This document shows, one piece after another, positions 46,801-58,800 of a DNA stretch of 64,000 bases. Position 1 is the first letter of the stretch, and every line of letters starts with the position of its first letter. Source of the stretch: Ypsolopha sequella. Its lineage: Eukaryota > Arthropoda > Insecta > Lepidoptera > Ypsolophidae. The translations under genes were made by a program, and so were the position numbers. Location: positions 29,801,045 to 29,865,044 of the forward strand of contig OW203990.1 in the NCBI GenBank assembly GCA_934047225.1, read 5' to 3'. The notes under the pieces were generated by a model. It saw nothing but the letters and a program-made list of their open reading frames with translations. It was not told where the DNA came from and did no database searches.

Positions 46801-49800
46801 TTTTATCAAAACTTTACAATCACCGGCGCAGAAACAAAGTGCGGTACACTTCATTGCAGCTTAGCTGCATTTACAACGTCCATTGTGTTGTCCCATGATG
46901 GGACAACTGACACGATTTCGTTGCAGTAGTAACTCTGAACATGAAGCTGCTGCTTCGGGGAGAGTTGTCCATAGAGATTACCACTCGGCTGCGTCCTGTG
47001 TCCACCCCCATTGCGATGGATCTGGCAAATTAGGAGCCTTCACTAGTGCTTCAGACCAAATAAAGGCTTGATAACAGGCGCGCTTTATTTGTTCAAGCAG
47101 TGCTGCTTTTGTCGGCGGTATATTTCGTCGATGCATTAATAGAAGATGGTTGGATATCGTGGTCTGCTTTCTTTGCTGATATGAGTCAAGCTATTATTCC
47201 ACCTCCAATAATTCTCTTGCTAAACAAATTTAATGGGCATTTCCAGACTCCTATGGTTCGATGGATTACATATTGAAATGGTTATACTTAAGGTGCTAGG
47301 AGACTGGTTGGAAGACAATGGCTGGACCAATATCCTGGTACAAACTGACATTACAAGTTCCAGTACAGCAAATTCCTTCATAAAAGTAAGTCATGTCACC
47401 AAAACACGTCATGCCCACCAACTTACAGCTGCGAGTCTTCATATTCTTCTTCGAGAAGCCTATACTGAGGAATGTGATAATACTGATGTCCAACAAGACT
47501 ACGATAGAGCGAAAGCCTGCGTTCATTTTGATTATTGGTTGAAGACTCTATCTTTAGAGCTGCTTTTGTTGCGGTACATCGGGGCACTACGCGAAGGCAA
47601 CTTCCAGTTATATGTGGAGTCATTAACACTCATGATGCCTTGGATCTTTGCCCTAGATCATACACACCACTCAAGATGGCTATCAGTACATTATACGTGA
47701 TATGACAACTCTTGCTGAAAAACATCCAAATATCCTAATTGAATTCCAGTCTGGAAAGTTTGTGGCCCACAAAACCAGCAACAAGTTTTCTGCTATTGCT
47801 TTATATCAGTGACATTGTCATGAACAAAATAATGCTTTTTCTTGCACGAGAATCATGCTGCTCCGCTCCACCTTTGTCAAATGGGGGTAAAATGCGAATT
47901 GTAAATAAAGCTGATTTAATTAAATGTCTGGGAACAGAATCATTTGAAAAGAAGATTTCGCCCACAGTTGACGTAACTATTTTTGATGGAGCTGCTGTGG
48001 TACAAATGTTAAATCCTGGTACAACTAAGACATTCCAAGAGTATGCAGAACAAGTTTTTGTGCCATACATATCTGCTCACATAGAGAAAAATAGTCGCAT
48101 TGACGTTATATGGGATACTTACCGCCCTGACCGCTTAAAAACTGCAATTAGAGAGAAAAGAGGACGGAGTACAAGGACAAGAGTGTCGTTGTCAGCTATG
48201 CATGTGATGCACGATGCATTTGACGTGTAAAAAGTGTGTATATCTATACCTGCTTTGCAAAATAAACTATTTGAATTTGAATGCCCAAGAATTGCAAATA
48301 TTTTCTCCAAATCAATGAAAATAAGACCAAATTGTTTTTTTTCTTGTCACAAGAACTAGTTCTTAGAAGTGAAGTTCTTTGTTCTACCAAATCTTCTGAT
48401 TTGAGTTTTATGACCCCATGTTCTCACGGGGAGGCGGACATTCGAATTTTTTTACATTTGGCAGATTCAGTGCAGAAAGGGCTTAGAAGAGCGATCATAC
48501 GCACCGTGGACACCGATGTATTGGTACTGGCTGTCGCTTTTTTCAGTGATTTAAATCTCTCCGAATTATGGCTTTCTTTTGGTGTCGGTTCAAGCTTCCG
48601 ATACATAGTTATTCACGAATTGGTGGCGACAATGATTTTGTCTAAATGCAAGTATCTGCCAATATTTTACGCAATTACTGGATGTGACACGGTATCCACT
48701 TTTGTGGGCAGGGGAAAAAAACGGGATACATGGAAATCTTTCCCTAAAGTAAACGACACATTTGAAGGTCTTATGTCAAAGCCAAGCAATATAAGCCAAG
48801 AATCACTGCTTTTAATAGAATGATTTATAGTTTTAATGTATGACCGCACTAATGAGGTTGAGATAATCAATGAAGCAAAAAAACAGTTCTTTGCACAAAA
48901 GTCCAGGACAATTGAAAATATACCGCCGACAAAAGCAGCACTGCTTGAACATGTAAAGCGCGCCTGTTATCAAGCATTTATTTAGGCTGAAGCCAATTGG
49001 AGGCTCCTTATTTTCCAGATCCATCGCAATGGGGATGGACACAGGGCGCAGCCGGATGGCAACCTCTATGGACAACTCTCCCCGAAGCAGCAGCTTCATG
49101 TTCAGAGTTAATTAGATGCAGCTGCAAAAAAGGGTGTACTGGACGTATTAAATGCAGCAAAGCTGTACTGAAGTGTACCGCAATTTGTTTCTGCGCCGGT
49201 GATTGTAAAGTAAATTTTTGATAAAAATGATTTAATACCATTGTACTAAAATTTCATTTTTAGTATTATTGTTATCATTACACTATACATGAAAAAAAAA
49301 TACATCACAAATTAAACTGATAAATAACAATAAGCAAATTTACATCATTTTCTTGCCTTTATCTTAATATTTACGGTTGGCGCAGTACTTTTTCCTCTTT
49401 CATTGTTCTCTATAATGTTTGTTGCGCTGCTTTAGCACAACGTGTAAGTTATTTTTTTTCTAATAGTTGTTGTGTGACAAGTATCCAACAAGTGTATATT
49501 TTTATAAACAAGATTAAATATGCTTTTATAAAGTATTTTTTTAGTTTCAATTAATTATGATTTTAGGAAGATATGACGATTTTTATTAAAAAAAATACGC
49601 ACTTTTTTCCTTTTTTTTCAAACTTTTCATTAAATAACAGTTTTTTTTAATGAAAACATACCTGTTATATAGCAAAAATGAATTTCTAGTGTCTGTTTTA
49701 TACGAAAACGACATCACACATGCTCTAGTAGCATTTACTGATCAGCACAAAAATAATGATCGAAAAGCCTCTTTTGACCCCCTTCACCCCCACCCCCGGT

Positions 49801-52800
49801 GCCCCCGAATCGAATCTGTCTTCCCTCCACATCTGAAAATTATTGTCTTAGGACGTTCTATTCATGGTGAAAATTTGATAATTCTACCTTGCAGGGAACA
49901 ATTATTTCAGTTATCACTTTAACTATCACCGTTGTGTATGTGTATATTGTGCATCTGCATCTGCATGTGTACTACATCTAATGTAGTTGTCTGAACATAA
50001 AATGAAAAGGAAGTTGTATTCCAACTGTACTGTTTAGAATAAAAACCAATAGATCTGAGAATGCAAGTAAAGTGTAGATGACGTTATTTATACAAATACT
50101 AGGTGCGCCTGAAATTAAATAAACGCCCACGAGAAAAATTATAATTAAAGGTCTTATTATTGTGATTGTTTAACAATAGTAGATTGTATCACAAGGGAGC
50201 AAAATAATATTTTTACGGCGAGGGCGTTATTTTGAATCCAGAGCAGAGCGAAGGATTCTAGAGTAAAATCCCGAGCGTAGCGAGGTCAAATATTTTTCTC
50301 CGGATTTACATGGTAATATTATATTTTCGGGTTTTAATGTAACACTTTCACTATCTGACGAACCCATTTTTGTATAATTATATTAAAATTAAAATTATGC
50401 TATGAATGGTATTCGTACCGAGCACGTAGTTCGCGCGTTTATCATTTCATTTTTTGTTTTTAATACAGCCGGCGGCGCTGCCCAGATAACCGGCCAATAA
50501 CTTTTTTGTACAATATTTTCGTTCGAACTCTTTGGTCATGAAACACTATAAGGAACAATTCATGTTCCAAATTCAAAACTCATTACATGGCACTATGAAA
50601 GTCTCTTGCAGAAAAGACCTACTTTGTTCGCACTTATTGAAGAACCAATCATCGTTTTTCGAATAGATGGGATGAAAAAATAAATAAATATTTTCTTTTT
50701 CATCACACCTACACAAAAAACGACAATTGGCTTTAGAGAATAGCGGGAACCAAAGTCAATTTTATTCCCACGGGAGTTGGCGCTTTCTCTCGTCTAATTG
50801 GCCCACGTTCGTGCTTCCGATAGATTAGCGTCATTTAACCAAAGAGGTCGAACGCATAATTTATGAAGAAGTTACTGGCTGATTAGAAAAAAAAAACTAT
50901 ATCTGTATTCCACAGGCATGAAAGTCTGTGGTGTATTCTTCTTTCTTTCATTATTTCTCAGAAATGTTCGCGCTTGTCTTCGCTAAGTATTGCTAACGCT
51001 GGTGTATATCAAATTACCCTCTCGGTCTACATCTGCACGCACAATGAGATCAACGATGGCGGATCGATCGTCCATTTAATTGAAACACATTTCGATGCAC
51101 GAACCGATGCTTTTGCGCAACTGTTCGATAATGGCACTGCGCGCGCGGGCGCTTCGATACGCGTCATTATTCGCCATCAACTTGTCATAAACTTGGCACG
51201 AGGTTGTGCTTGTGGCACTGAGAGGATAATGTGTAATGTGATACTATAATGAAGCTTCGGATCTAAACCTTGCGACACTCGAAACCTTCATGTTGAACGT
51301 TCATTATTTGAATTAATATGTACCCGTATATAGCTGATTTATTGTGAATTGCGAAAATATATTTATTTTTATTTTATTCAAATGGTACAGTAACAATTTA
51401 CAAACAAAACATTCACATAACACTTTGACAATCAGATAACAAGTAATATTCATAATTAGATGATAACTATCAGATACCTATAACAATTGACAATTTTGAA
51501 CACAAAGAGCACAAATAAAGTTACTATAAAAAAGATTAGAAAGATATACATGAATATATAATAAAACTAAATATATATAATCATATAACTTTTAACATTT
51601 ACAAAGCATGCAAGCTTAGAAAAATAATTTATGTTTAAAGCAGCCAGGACTATCAAAGAATGTCACAATCCTCTGCAATGTTGTTGTACTCACGACACAT
51701 TCGATACAGTGGGTTATTATGAGAAACATTATTATTTGTATTAGGTATGTGAAATGGCTTAGGACATCTAACAGATCTTCTGTAAGTAATACTTAAAAGA
51801 CAAATGTGGGAACGAATGTTAATTTACTGTCAAAATATACACCCAAATCCTTTACAATTTCGACTGTCAAATCCAACGTTATCTATTTTATAAGAAAAAT
51901 TAATAGAGTTATTACATACATAATAATAATACAAACTCGTATAAATATTGGAGGAAGACTGTCAGGGCCAGCACCTTTGTTTATATCCAAAACATTAATT
52001 TATTAAGAACATCACTTCCATATGTCTACGGCAGACTCACCAGAGCCCGTAGATGGAGGGTATGGTGAGCGCCATGATGGTAGACAGTACGCCCACTACG
52101 AGGATGCCAACGCGCATCACCCAGATGATCTCCATCTCGGACGCGCGCTGACGGAAGATCAGCTTGTACACGTTCCTGCAGGGACCAGGATCTCATGTCA
52201 CTAACTAACATTCACCAAATTCGTAACTATCGTGTCATTCTAAAAAATAAATAAATAGTTAAAAGGGTTGTGAAATGAAGCGTATTTTTCAGCAGATTAC
52301 ATCTACGTGGACGGAACGCGTACGTTGTGTACGACATACAGTTTACAGACCTTTATTTACACTCACATACAAGTGATAGTGAAGTTTATATGAAAATAAA
52401 TCTCAAGACCAAACAACAAATTGAATAAGGAATGTTATTATGTGTAGAGATTAAGTTGAACGTAGTGCGGAGACTTCTGGTAAATGAGTTTCTAAGGGAG
52501 CTAAAAAAAGTTGTATACCATGAAAACTAATTAGCAGTAAATCCCCACCTGGCGAACATGGAGGAAGCGCTGAGCACGCTGGAATCGGCGGAGGACATGA
52601 CGGCCGCGGACACCGCACCCAGACCGAAGAACGAGACGAAGTCGGGGGTCAGGTGCTGCAGTACCAACGGTAGGATCATCGAGGTCTGGTCAGCCGTCAG
52701 CTCACCGTCCGGGCCTAGGTCGCCAGTGAACGCAGTCTCGTTCCACGCTGACACGATACAGACATTTGATCATTTACTTTATTTTCTGAAGTAATAATGA

Positions 52801-55800
52801 ACATTTCTCAGGTCAAAATTTTAAATTTTAGTATGACCACCCGCGCACAACTACAACCAGACATCCACCTGTTGTCAACCAGACTTCCACCTGTTGTCAA
52901 CTAGACTTCCATCTGTTGTCAACCAGACTTCTATCTGTTCTCAACGTAAGAAAAATCATGAAAAGACATCTATTTTCTTGAACTAATTAAGTAATTATGT
53001 CAGTTAAATGTTTTATTATTTACTTGTATTTTTTTTTATGTACTGTACCACTAAGAAGTGGCTCAGAAATCACATTTAAACCCACTAAGGGTTTACGTGA
53101 TTTTCTTTTTATAAGACAAAAATATGTATAAAACATGATAATTACATAAATAAATTAAAAAAAAAAAAAACATAACTCCAACTATCGATCCCTGCAGCTG
53201 CGTTCTTATAATATTTGTTATTGTATTTCTTATTTCTTCTCCCCTTGATTTCTTATTTATTTTTATTTTTTTAATTTGTCTTTGCTGTTCGTTTTTCTGC
53301 TTGAAGTTTTGAAGGCGAAAAATATAAGCCATGTTCGATTATCCCATAATTTTATATAAGAAACAAATTGAAATATAAGAAAAGGTCAAACATTTTACTT
53401 TTTAAATTCATGCTCAGGTTTGTATTTACACTTACGACGTAAAATATCGGAACTCGCTTTAGCTAAACCACACTGAAAATAATACAAATACACCTCATCA
53501 CTCTCTTCATGGATATGCCTGACTTAAATATTAAGAAATGGTCTGCGTTGAAGTCGTTGCAACTTACAGGTAGCCTTGGCAATCGCTCCGATGAGCACGG
53601 GCGGGATGGCCATGATGATGCAACCGAAGGCCGCCACATAGGAAAGAATCTGCGCACGTCCCGCCGTCTTGCTACTCAACACGCGCTGGAAGTATACCTG
53701 GACGAAGTTATGAACATTAGCAAGCGATGAGACTCCCGAGCACAAGATTATATAGTAGTTACTACTCCCGAGTCAGAAGTGGTGAAACGACAAAAGAAGC
53801 CGTGCAATGTCGGCAGAATAGACACAACACCATCACTCAATATCTGCCCGTGAGTGTCATACAAGGCGACTAAAGGTACTGATTCCTATAGTAGGTACGC
53901 CATTCACCAATTGGGCAAGCGGTGATGAGAAAAGGTGATGTATAATAAACATAAACAAGAGCCGACCTGCCAGGGGATCCCTCCGAAAATGAGCAGCAGC
54001 CCGTAGTCGAGGTAGAACCAGTAGTAGTCGGGCTCCACCCGCCCGATCCAGTCGATGTCCATGGAGCTGAGCGGCTTCACGTGGTCGTTGGCCCACGCGA
54101 ACGGGATGCACATCCACAGACCGATGAAGATGCAGAATAGCTGGGGGTGAGACGACGGTGCCTCGTATATGTTACGCGACTCAATAAACACTGATATGGA
54201 AGGTCATGTCCTACTTAATTTATTGTAATATTAAGTTGACAGTAAAAGCAGCAGTAGCTCAGTCGATAGGACACTGGACTCGCATTCTTGAGACTCGGGT
54301 TTGAATCTTGCCGGTCAACCTGCACCCTATGAGTTTTTCGAAAGTGATGAGCACAGTATTTGTAGTTTTTACTACTTGGAATCAACTGTGAAGTAAAGTC
54401 GCATGCCCTAAAAAGCAATAATTAGTGCCCGCAGTACGGCGCTGACGTTCGCGTGATACATTATCTCAGCGACAGTCCACACCTAGAACCACCTCTGACA
54501 CCTCCTCGCGGATATATGTCGTGACGATGTTTATAAAGTTGACATAAATGTATAAGACTGCGGGCATATATGACATGGTATAAGTAAGTACGATAGAAGC
54601 TTGAACAAATGTTGCAGGCACTCGCCTGTATGACGTAGGTCTCACCTGTGTGACGTCAGACTCACCTGTATGACGTCAGTGTACGCGACGGAGTAGAGTC
54701 CCCCGAAGAGCGTGTAGAAGACGGCGACGCAGGCGCTGAAGATGACGGAGGTGCGCTGGTCCATGTCGATGATCACGGCCAGGGTGGCGCCTGCACACAC
54801 ACACACAAACACCTACATTGGACCACTCTCTGAATTAAGAGAATCTCGCTAAGCAATACTTAAATGACGAAACAGCCGATCGCAGCGCTCCATTTAACTT
54901 GAAATTCCCAACCGTAAAATCGAGGCAATAGTATCGCTTTAACGTATTTGACAGGGCTAAACTTAATTTAAGCGTTCTGTCTTTTTCTTTCTTTATCGAA
55001 AAGACATAGACAGGAAGCTCAAAATTAGGTTAGTTTTGTCAAATAAGTTAATTCGTATTACATTGAATCGAATGTCTTCTTCTTTTCGTTTCATACAACG
55101 TCTGTTAGTTTGTATGTAAAATTGATAATTGAACCTACTGGACTCATTTTGATGCGGTTGATATTCATTCCATTGTTATATAAGGAGTATAATAAATTTT
55201 AACGACGCTGTTTACCTTGTGCTTTCGTTGTTGTAAAAAGAACATGACAAAAATGTTTGACAAGGAGACAAGGAGACTTGACACACGTACATAGAAAATT
55301 ATGCTCAGTCAGAACGTAATTTCACCAAATCCATTTCACCATATAAAACTGTTTGCCAACATAGCTGTAACCATTATGACTAAGTAAGTCGAAAAAAGCA
55401 GCAAAGGCCACATTTTATTAAACGTGGACTAATAAAGGTACCTTTAGATACATTTTATTTTATTTCAACAGCACCAAAATTTGGTTAACAAATATAAGTA
55501 TCTAGCTTCTTATTACTTAATTGGGCCAACATCTAAATCTGAAAACTACCTACTCGTAATATGTGAGGTAAGGTGGCAGTTAAAATGTTTGAAATTGTAC
55601 TTCTTATAATTATTTTATTAATCACTAATAATACGCTCCCGAATACCTACCCGCAGAGCACGGGCAGAAACAGCAGCCCGCCCATGCTACCGAACGTGTG
55701 GGGATGGAGGGGGCACGTACCGAGCGCGGCGGAGATCCCGGCCGCCCAGAACATCTCCTCGCAGAGCGCGAGCAGGAACAGCAGCCCGCCCATGCTACCG

Positions 55801-58800
55801 AACGTGTGGGGATGGAGGGGGCACGTACCGAGCGCGGCGGAGATCCCGGCCGCCCAGAACATCTCCTCGCAGAGCGCGAGCAGGAACAGCAGCCCGCCCA
55901 TGCTACCGAACGTGTGAGGATGGAGGGGGCACGTACCGAGCGCGGCGGAGATCCCGGCCGCCCAGAACATCTCCTCGCAGAGCGCGAGCAGGAACAGCAG
56001 CCCGCCCATGCTACCGAACGTGTGGGGATGGAGGGGGCACGTACCGAGCGCGGCGGAGATCCCGGCCGCCCAGAACATCTCCTCGCAGAGCGCGAGCAGG
56101 AACAGCAGCCCGCCCATGCTACCGAACGTGTGGGGATGGAGGGGGCACGTACCGAGCGCGGCGGAGATCCCGGCCGCCCAGAACATCTCCTCGCAGAGCG
56201 CGAGCAGGAACAGCAGCCCGCCCATGCTACCGAACGTGTGGGGATGGAGGGGGCACGTACCGAGCGCGGCGGAGATCCCGGCCGCCCAGAACATCTCCTC
56301 GCAGAGCGCGAGCAGGAACAGCAGCCCGCCCATGCTACCGAACGTGTGGGGATGGAGGGGGCACGTACTGGGCGCGGCGGAGATCCCGGCCGCCCAGAAC
56401 ATCTCCTCGCAGAGCGCGAGCAGGAACAGCAGCCCGCCCATGCTACCGAACGTGTGGGGATGGAGGGGGCACGTACCGAGCGCGGCGGAGATCCCGGCCG
56501 CCCAGAACATCTCCTCGCAGAGCGCGAGCAGGAACAGCAGCCCGCCCATGCTACCGAACGTGTGGGGATGGAGGGGGCACGTACCGAGCGCGGCGGAGAT
56601 CCCGGCCGCCCAGAACATCTCCTCGCAGAGCGCGAGCAGGAACAGCAGCCCGCCCATGCTACCGAACGTGTGGGGATGGAGGGGGCACGTACCGAGCGCG
56701 GCGGAGATCCCGGCCGCCCAGAACATCTCCTCGCAGAGCGCGAGCAGGAACAGCAGCCCGCCCATGCTACCGAACGTGTGGGGATGGAGGGGGCACGTAC
56801 CGAGCGCAGCGGAGATCCCAGCCGCCCAGAACATCTCCTCGTAGAGCATGCTACGGAATGTGTGGGGAAGGGGTGGAAGGGGAGGCACGTACCGAGCGCA
56901 GCGAGGATCCCGGCCGCCCAGAACACCTCCCCGCAGAGGGCGGGCAGGAACAGCAGCCCGCCCATGCGGCTACCGAACGAGTCCTGCAGCGGGTCCAACA
57001 TCGTCACGTAACCCTGACGGCGCATCGGGTTCGCGAAGAATATGCCACCTGCACGCACACCAACACGCTTCTGTTACCAACACTAACTAGTTACACATCG
57101 ACCCTGTTAAGAATTTACTAACAAACATTTCTTCTATATAATAAACATAATAAAACTACATTTTCTTTCAAATTTCAAATTCAACCAAAAACCAGTACGA
57201 AAAAAATAGATAAAATAAAAAATAATATCAATAACACACGAAAATTAGCAATGAAATTCTCTCAGAGAATTAAATAGCAGACGACGCTCCCCGTGTTGAG
57301 GACGACTTACGGATTCGCTTTAGAGCTTTATCTGCGATTCACTTTAGAGCTTTATCTGCGATTCACTTTAGAGCTTTATCTGCGATTCACTTTAGAGCTT
57401 TATCTGCGATTCACTTTAGAGCTTTATCTGCGATTCACTTTAGAGCTTTATCTGCGATTCACTTTAGAGCTTTATCTGCGATTCACTTTAGAGCTTTATC
57501 TGCTATTCACTTTTCTCAGAGAATTTGATTTCTGGTTGTATTTTTATTGTTGTTATTATAATACTCCAAAAATATTGATCAACTGTTCCAATATAAAAAA
57601 AAATTAACAACCTGTATATTGTGATTTTAACTCTTAAGTATAACCATATAATATGCCAATAATGTTCGGCCCAAAAATATACATAATAATATACAGGGCG
57701 TGCCACGACTATGACACACGTATCTTATTCACGGTTCAACCATGTTACTATTTAAAAAAAATCTATGAATGCAGTTTAAATTGTTTTTTAAATTAAACGT
57801 CTTCTTTCAGTATAGTGTTCCATCTACAATATTTAAGATACTTTCCCTCCATGTGACATAGCCGAAGGACGCCCTGTATTATATTTATCTATAGTATACT
57901 CGTAAATCGAAAAATTAAATTGGAAATGTATTGAAAATTGTTAATATAGACTTTTGCAGGCATCAAGGAAGTACTCGCACAAAATTGTTCAAACAAAGCA
58001 AGTATTGATTTAAAAATCATCACTTTGAATTGTGTCCGAATATTTCGCATACGTTATATTGTGCGTTATTATCAGTTAGAAGAGACACAGTGGTGTCGAT
58101 TCGGTATAACACGACTGAACATATTCGACAGGACTAAACTTGAAGCGTTCTGTTCTTGTCTTTTCGATAAAGAAAGACAAAGGGTTAGTAAGGGTTAGTA
58201 AGGGTTACATAAGGTTAATCCTGTCAAATAAGTTAAATCGTGTTGCACCGAATCGACACAATTATAGGCTATAACTTTTCGTTTAAACAGATAGCAGCCT
58301 AAATTGCTACTAAAGATAATTTAGAACCGCGATTTCATTCAGAAGAAAGAAAATAAAGAGTCACAAAACGTGAAATGTCACGAGAGATCTGTTGTCATGA
58401 TAACAACCTTTGAGGGAAGAAATCTTACGAAGAGAATAATTACAACTTTGAGATAACAATGAGGCTTTTTTCTTATTTCAGGCAGTTAGTATCCTGCAGC
58501 TCACTTTGATCCACGTGGAACTGAACTCGCAGATATGAGATTGAAGTCCCGTACTACTAGTTTCACACTAAAGCTTGCAGAAGACACAGTGTAGAATGCG
58601 ATACTCATCGAAGCTCGCAGTGAACACAGTGTAGAGTGCGGTACTCATCGAAGCTTATTTTATAATATGCCTTCTTCAACAGGCCCTGCTTAATCAACAG
58701 TTTAAACTTATTCTCCGACAAAGTAAGGACCTCCTTTGGAAGTTTGTTGTAAAATCTTATACCATGTCCCACGAAAGAGGCACCCACTTTGGCGAGTCTG

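Larger units (their letters stand above)
46118..49930. mobile_element. large foldback element with ~1-kb inverted arms
   Basis: The left arm (about 46118-47134) is the reverse complement of the right arm (about 48915-49930) with moderate divergence. Both arms contain the same 3' gene end (AACTCTGAACATGAAGCTGC, CCATTGCGATGGATCTGG in the left arm) and the same outer stretch that can be read as [20 protein letters not shown] in each. The arms surround a decayed gene (47230-49221). It may be a transposon with very long inverted ends, or a head-to-head duplication whose left copy lost its 5' part. It lies in transporter intron 8. Confidence 0.75.

Noticed and set aside
49650..49922. Small gene coding [20 protein letters not shown]
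   Set aside because: The same sequence occurs in both arms of the foldback beyond the gene end, without other support; most likely noncoding arm sequence that happens to be open.
54247..54418. tRNA gene
   Set aside because: Box A and B are present, but the arms do not form a proper cloverleaf by eye and the unit continues into a SINE body with an A-rich end.
55625..56892. Minus-strand open frame continuing exon 3 through the whole array
   Set aside because: Considered as an alternative long exon, but exon 3 to exon 4 joins exactly as in CHT1 using the 56893 donor; the extension would be low-complexity and shift the reading of the repeats.
55698..57011. Plus-strand open frames of 280-437 codons over the 108-bp array
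   Set aside because: The array is antisense to a choline-transporter exon end; the 36-codon period keeps frames open on both strands.
58184..58210. Telomeric repeat insertion (AGGGTTAGTA)
   Set aside because: The unit is 10 bp and only three copies; insect telomeres use TTAGG and this looks like local slippage inside the MITE.
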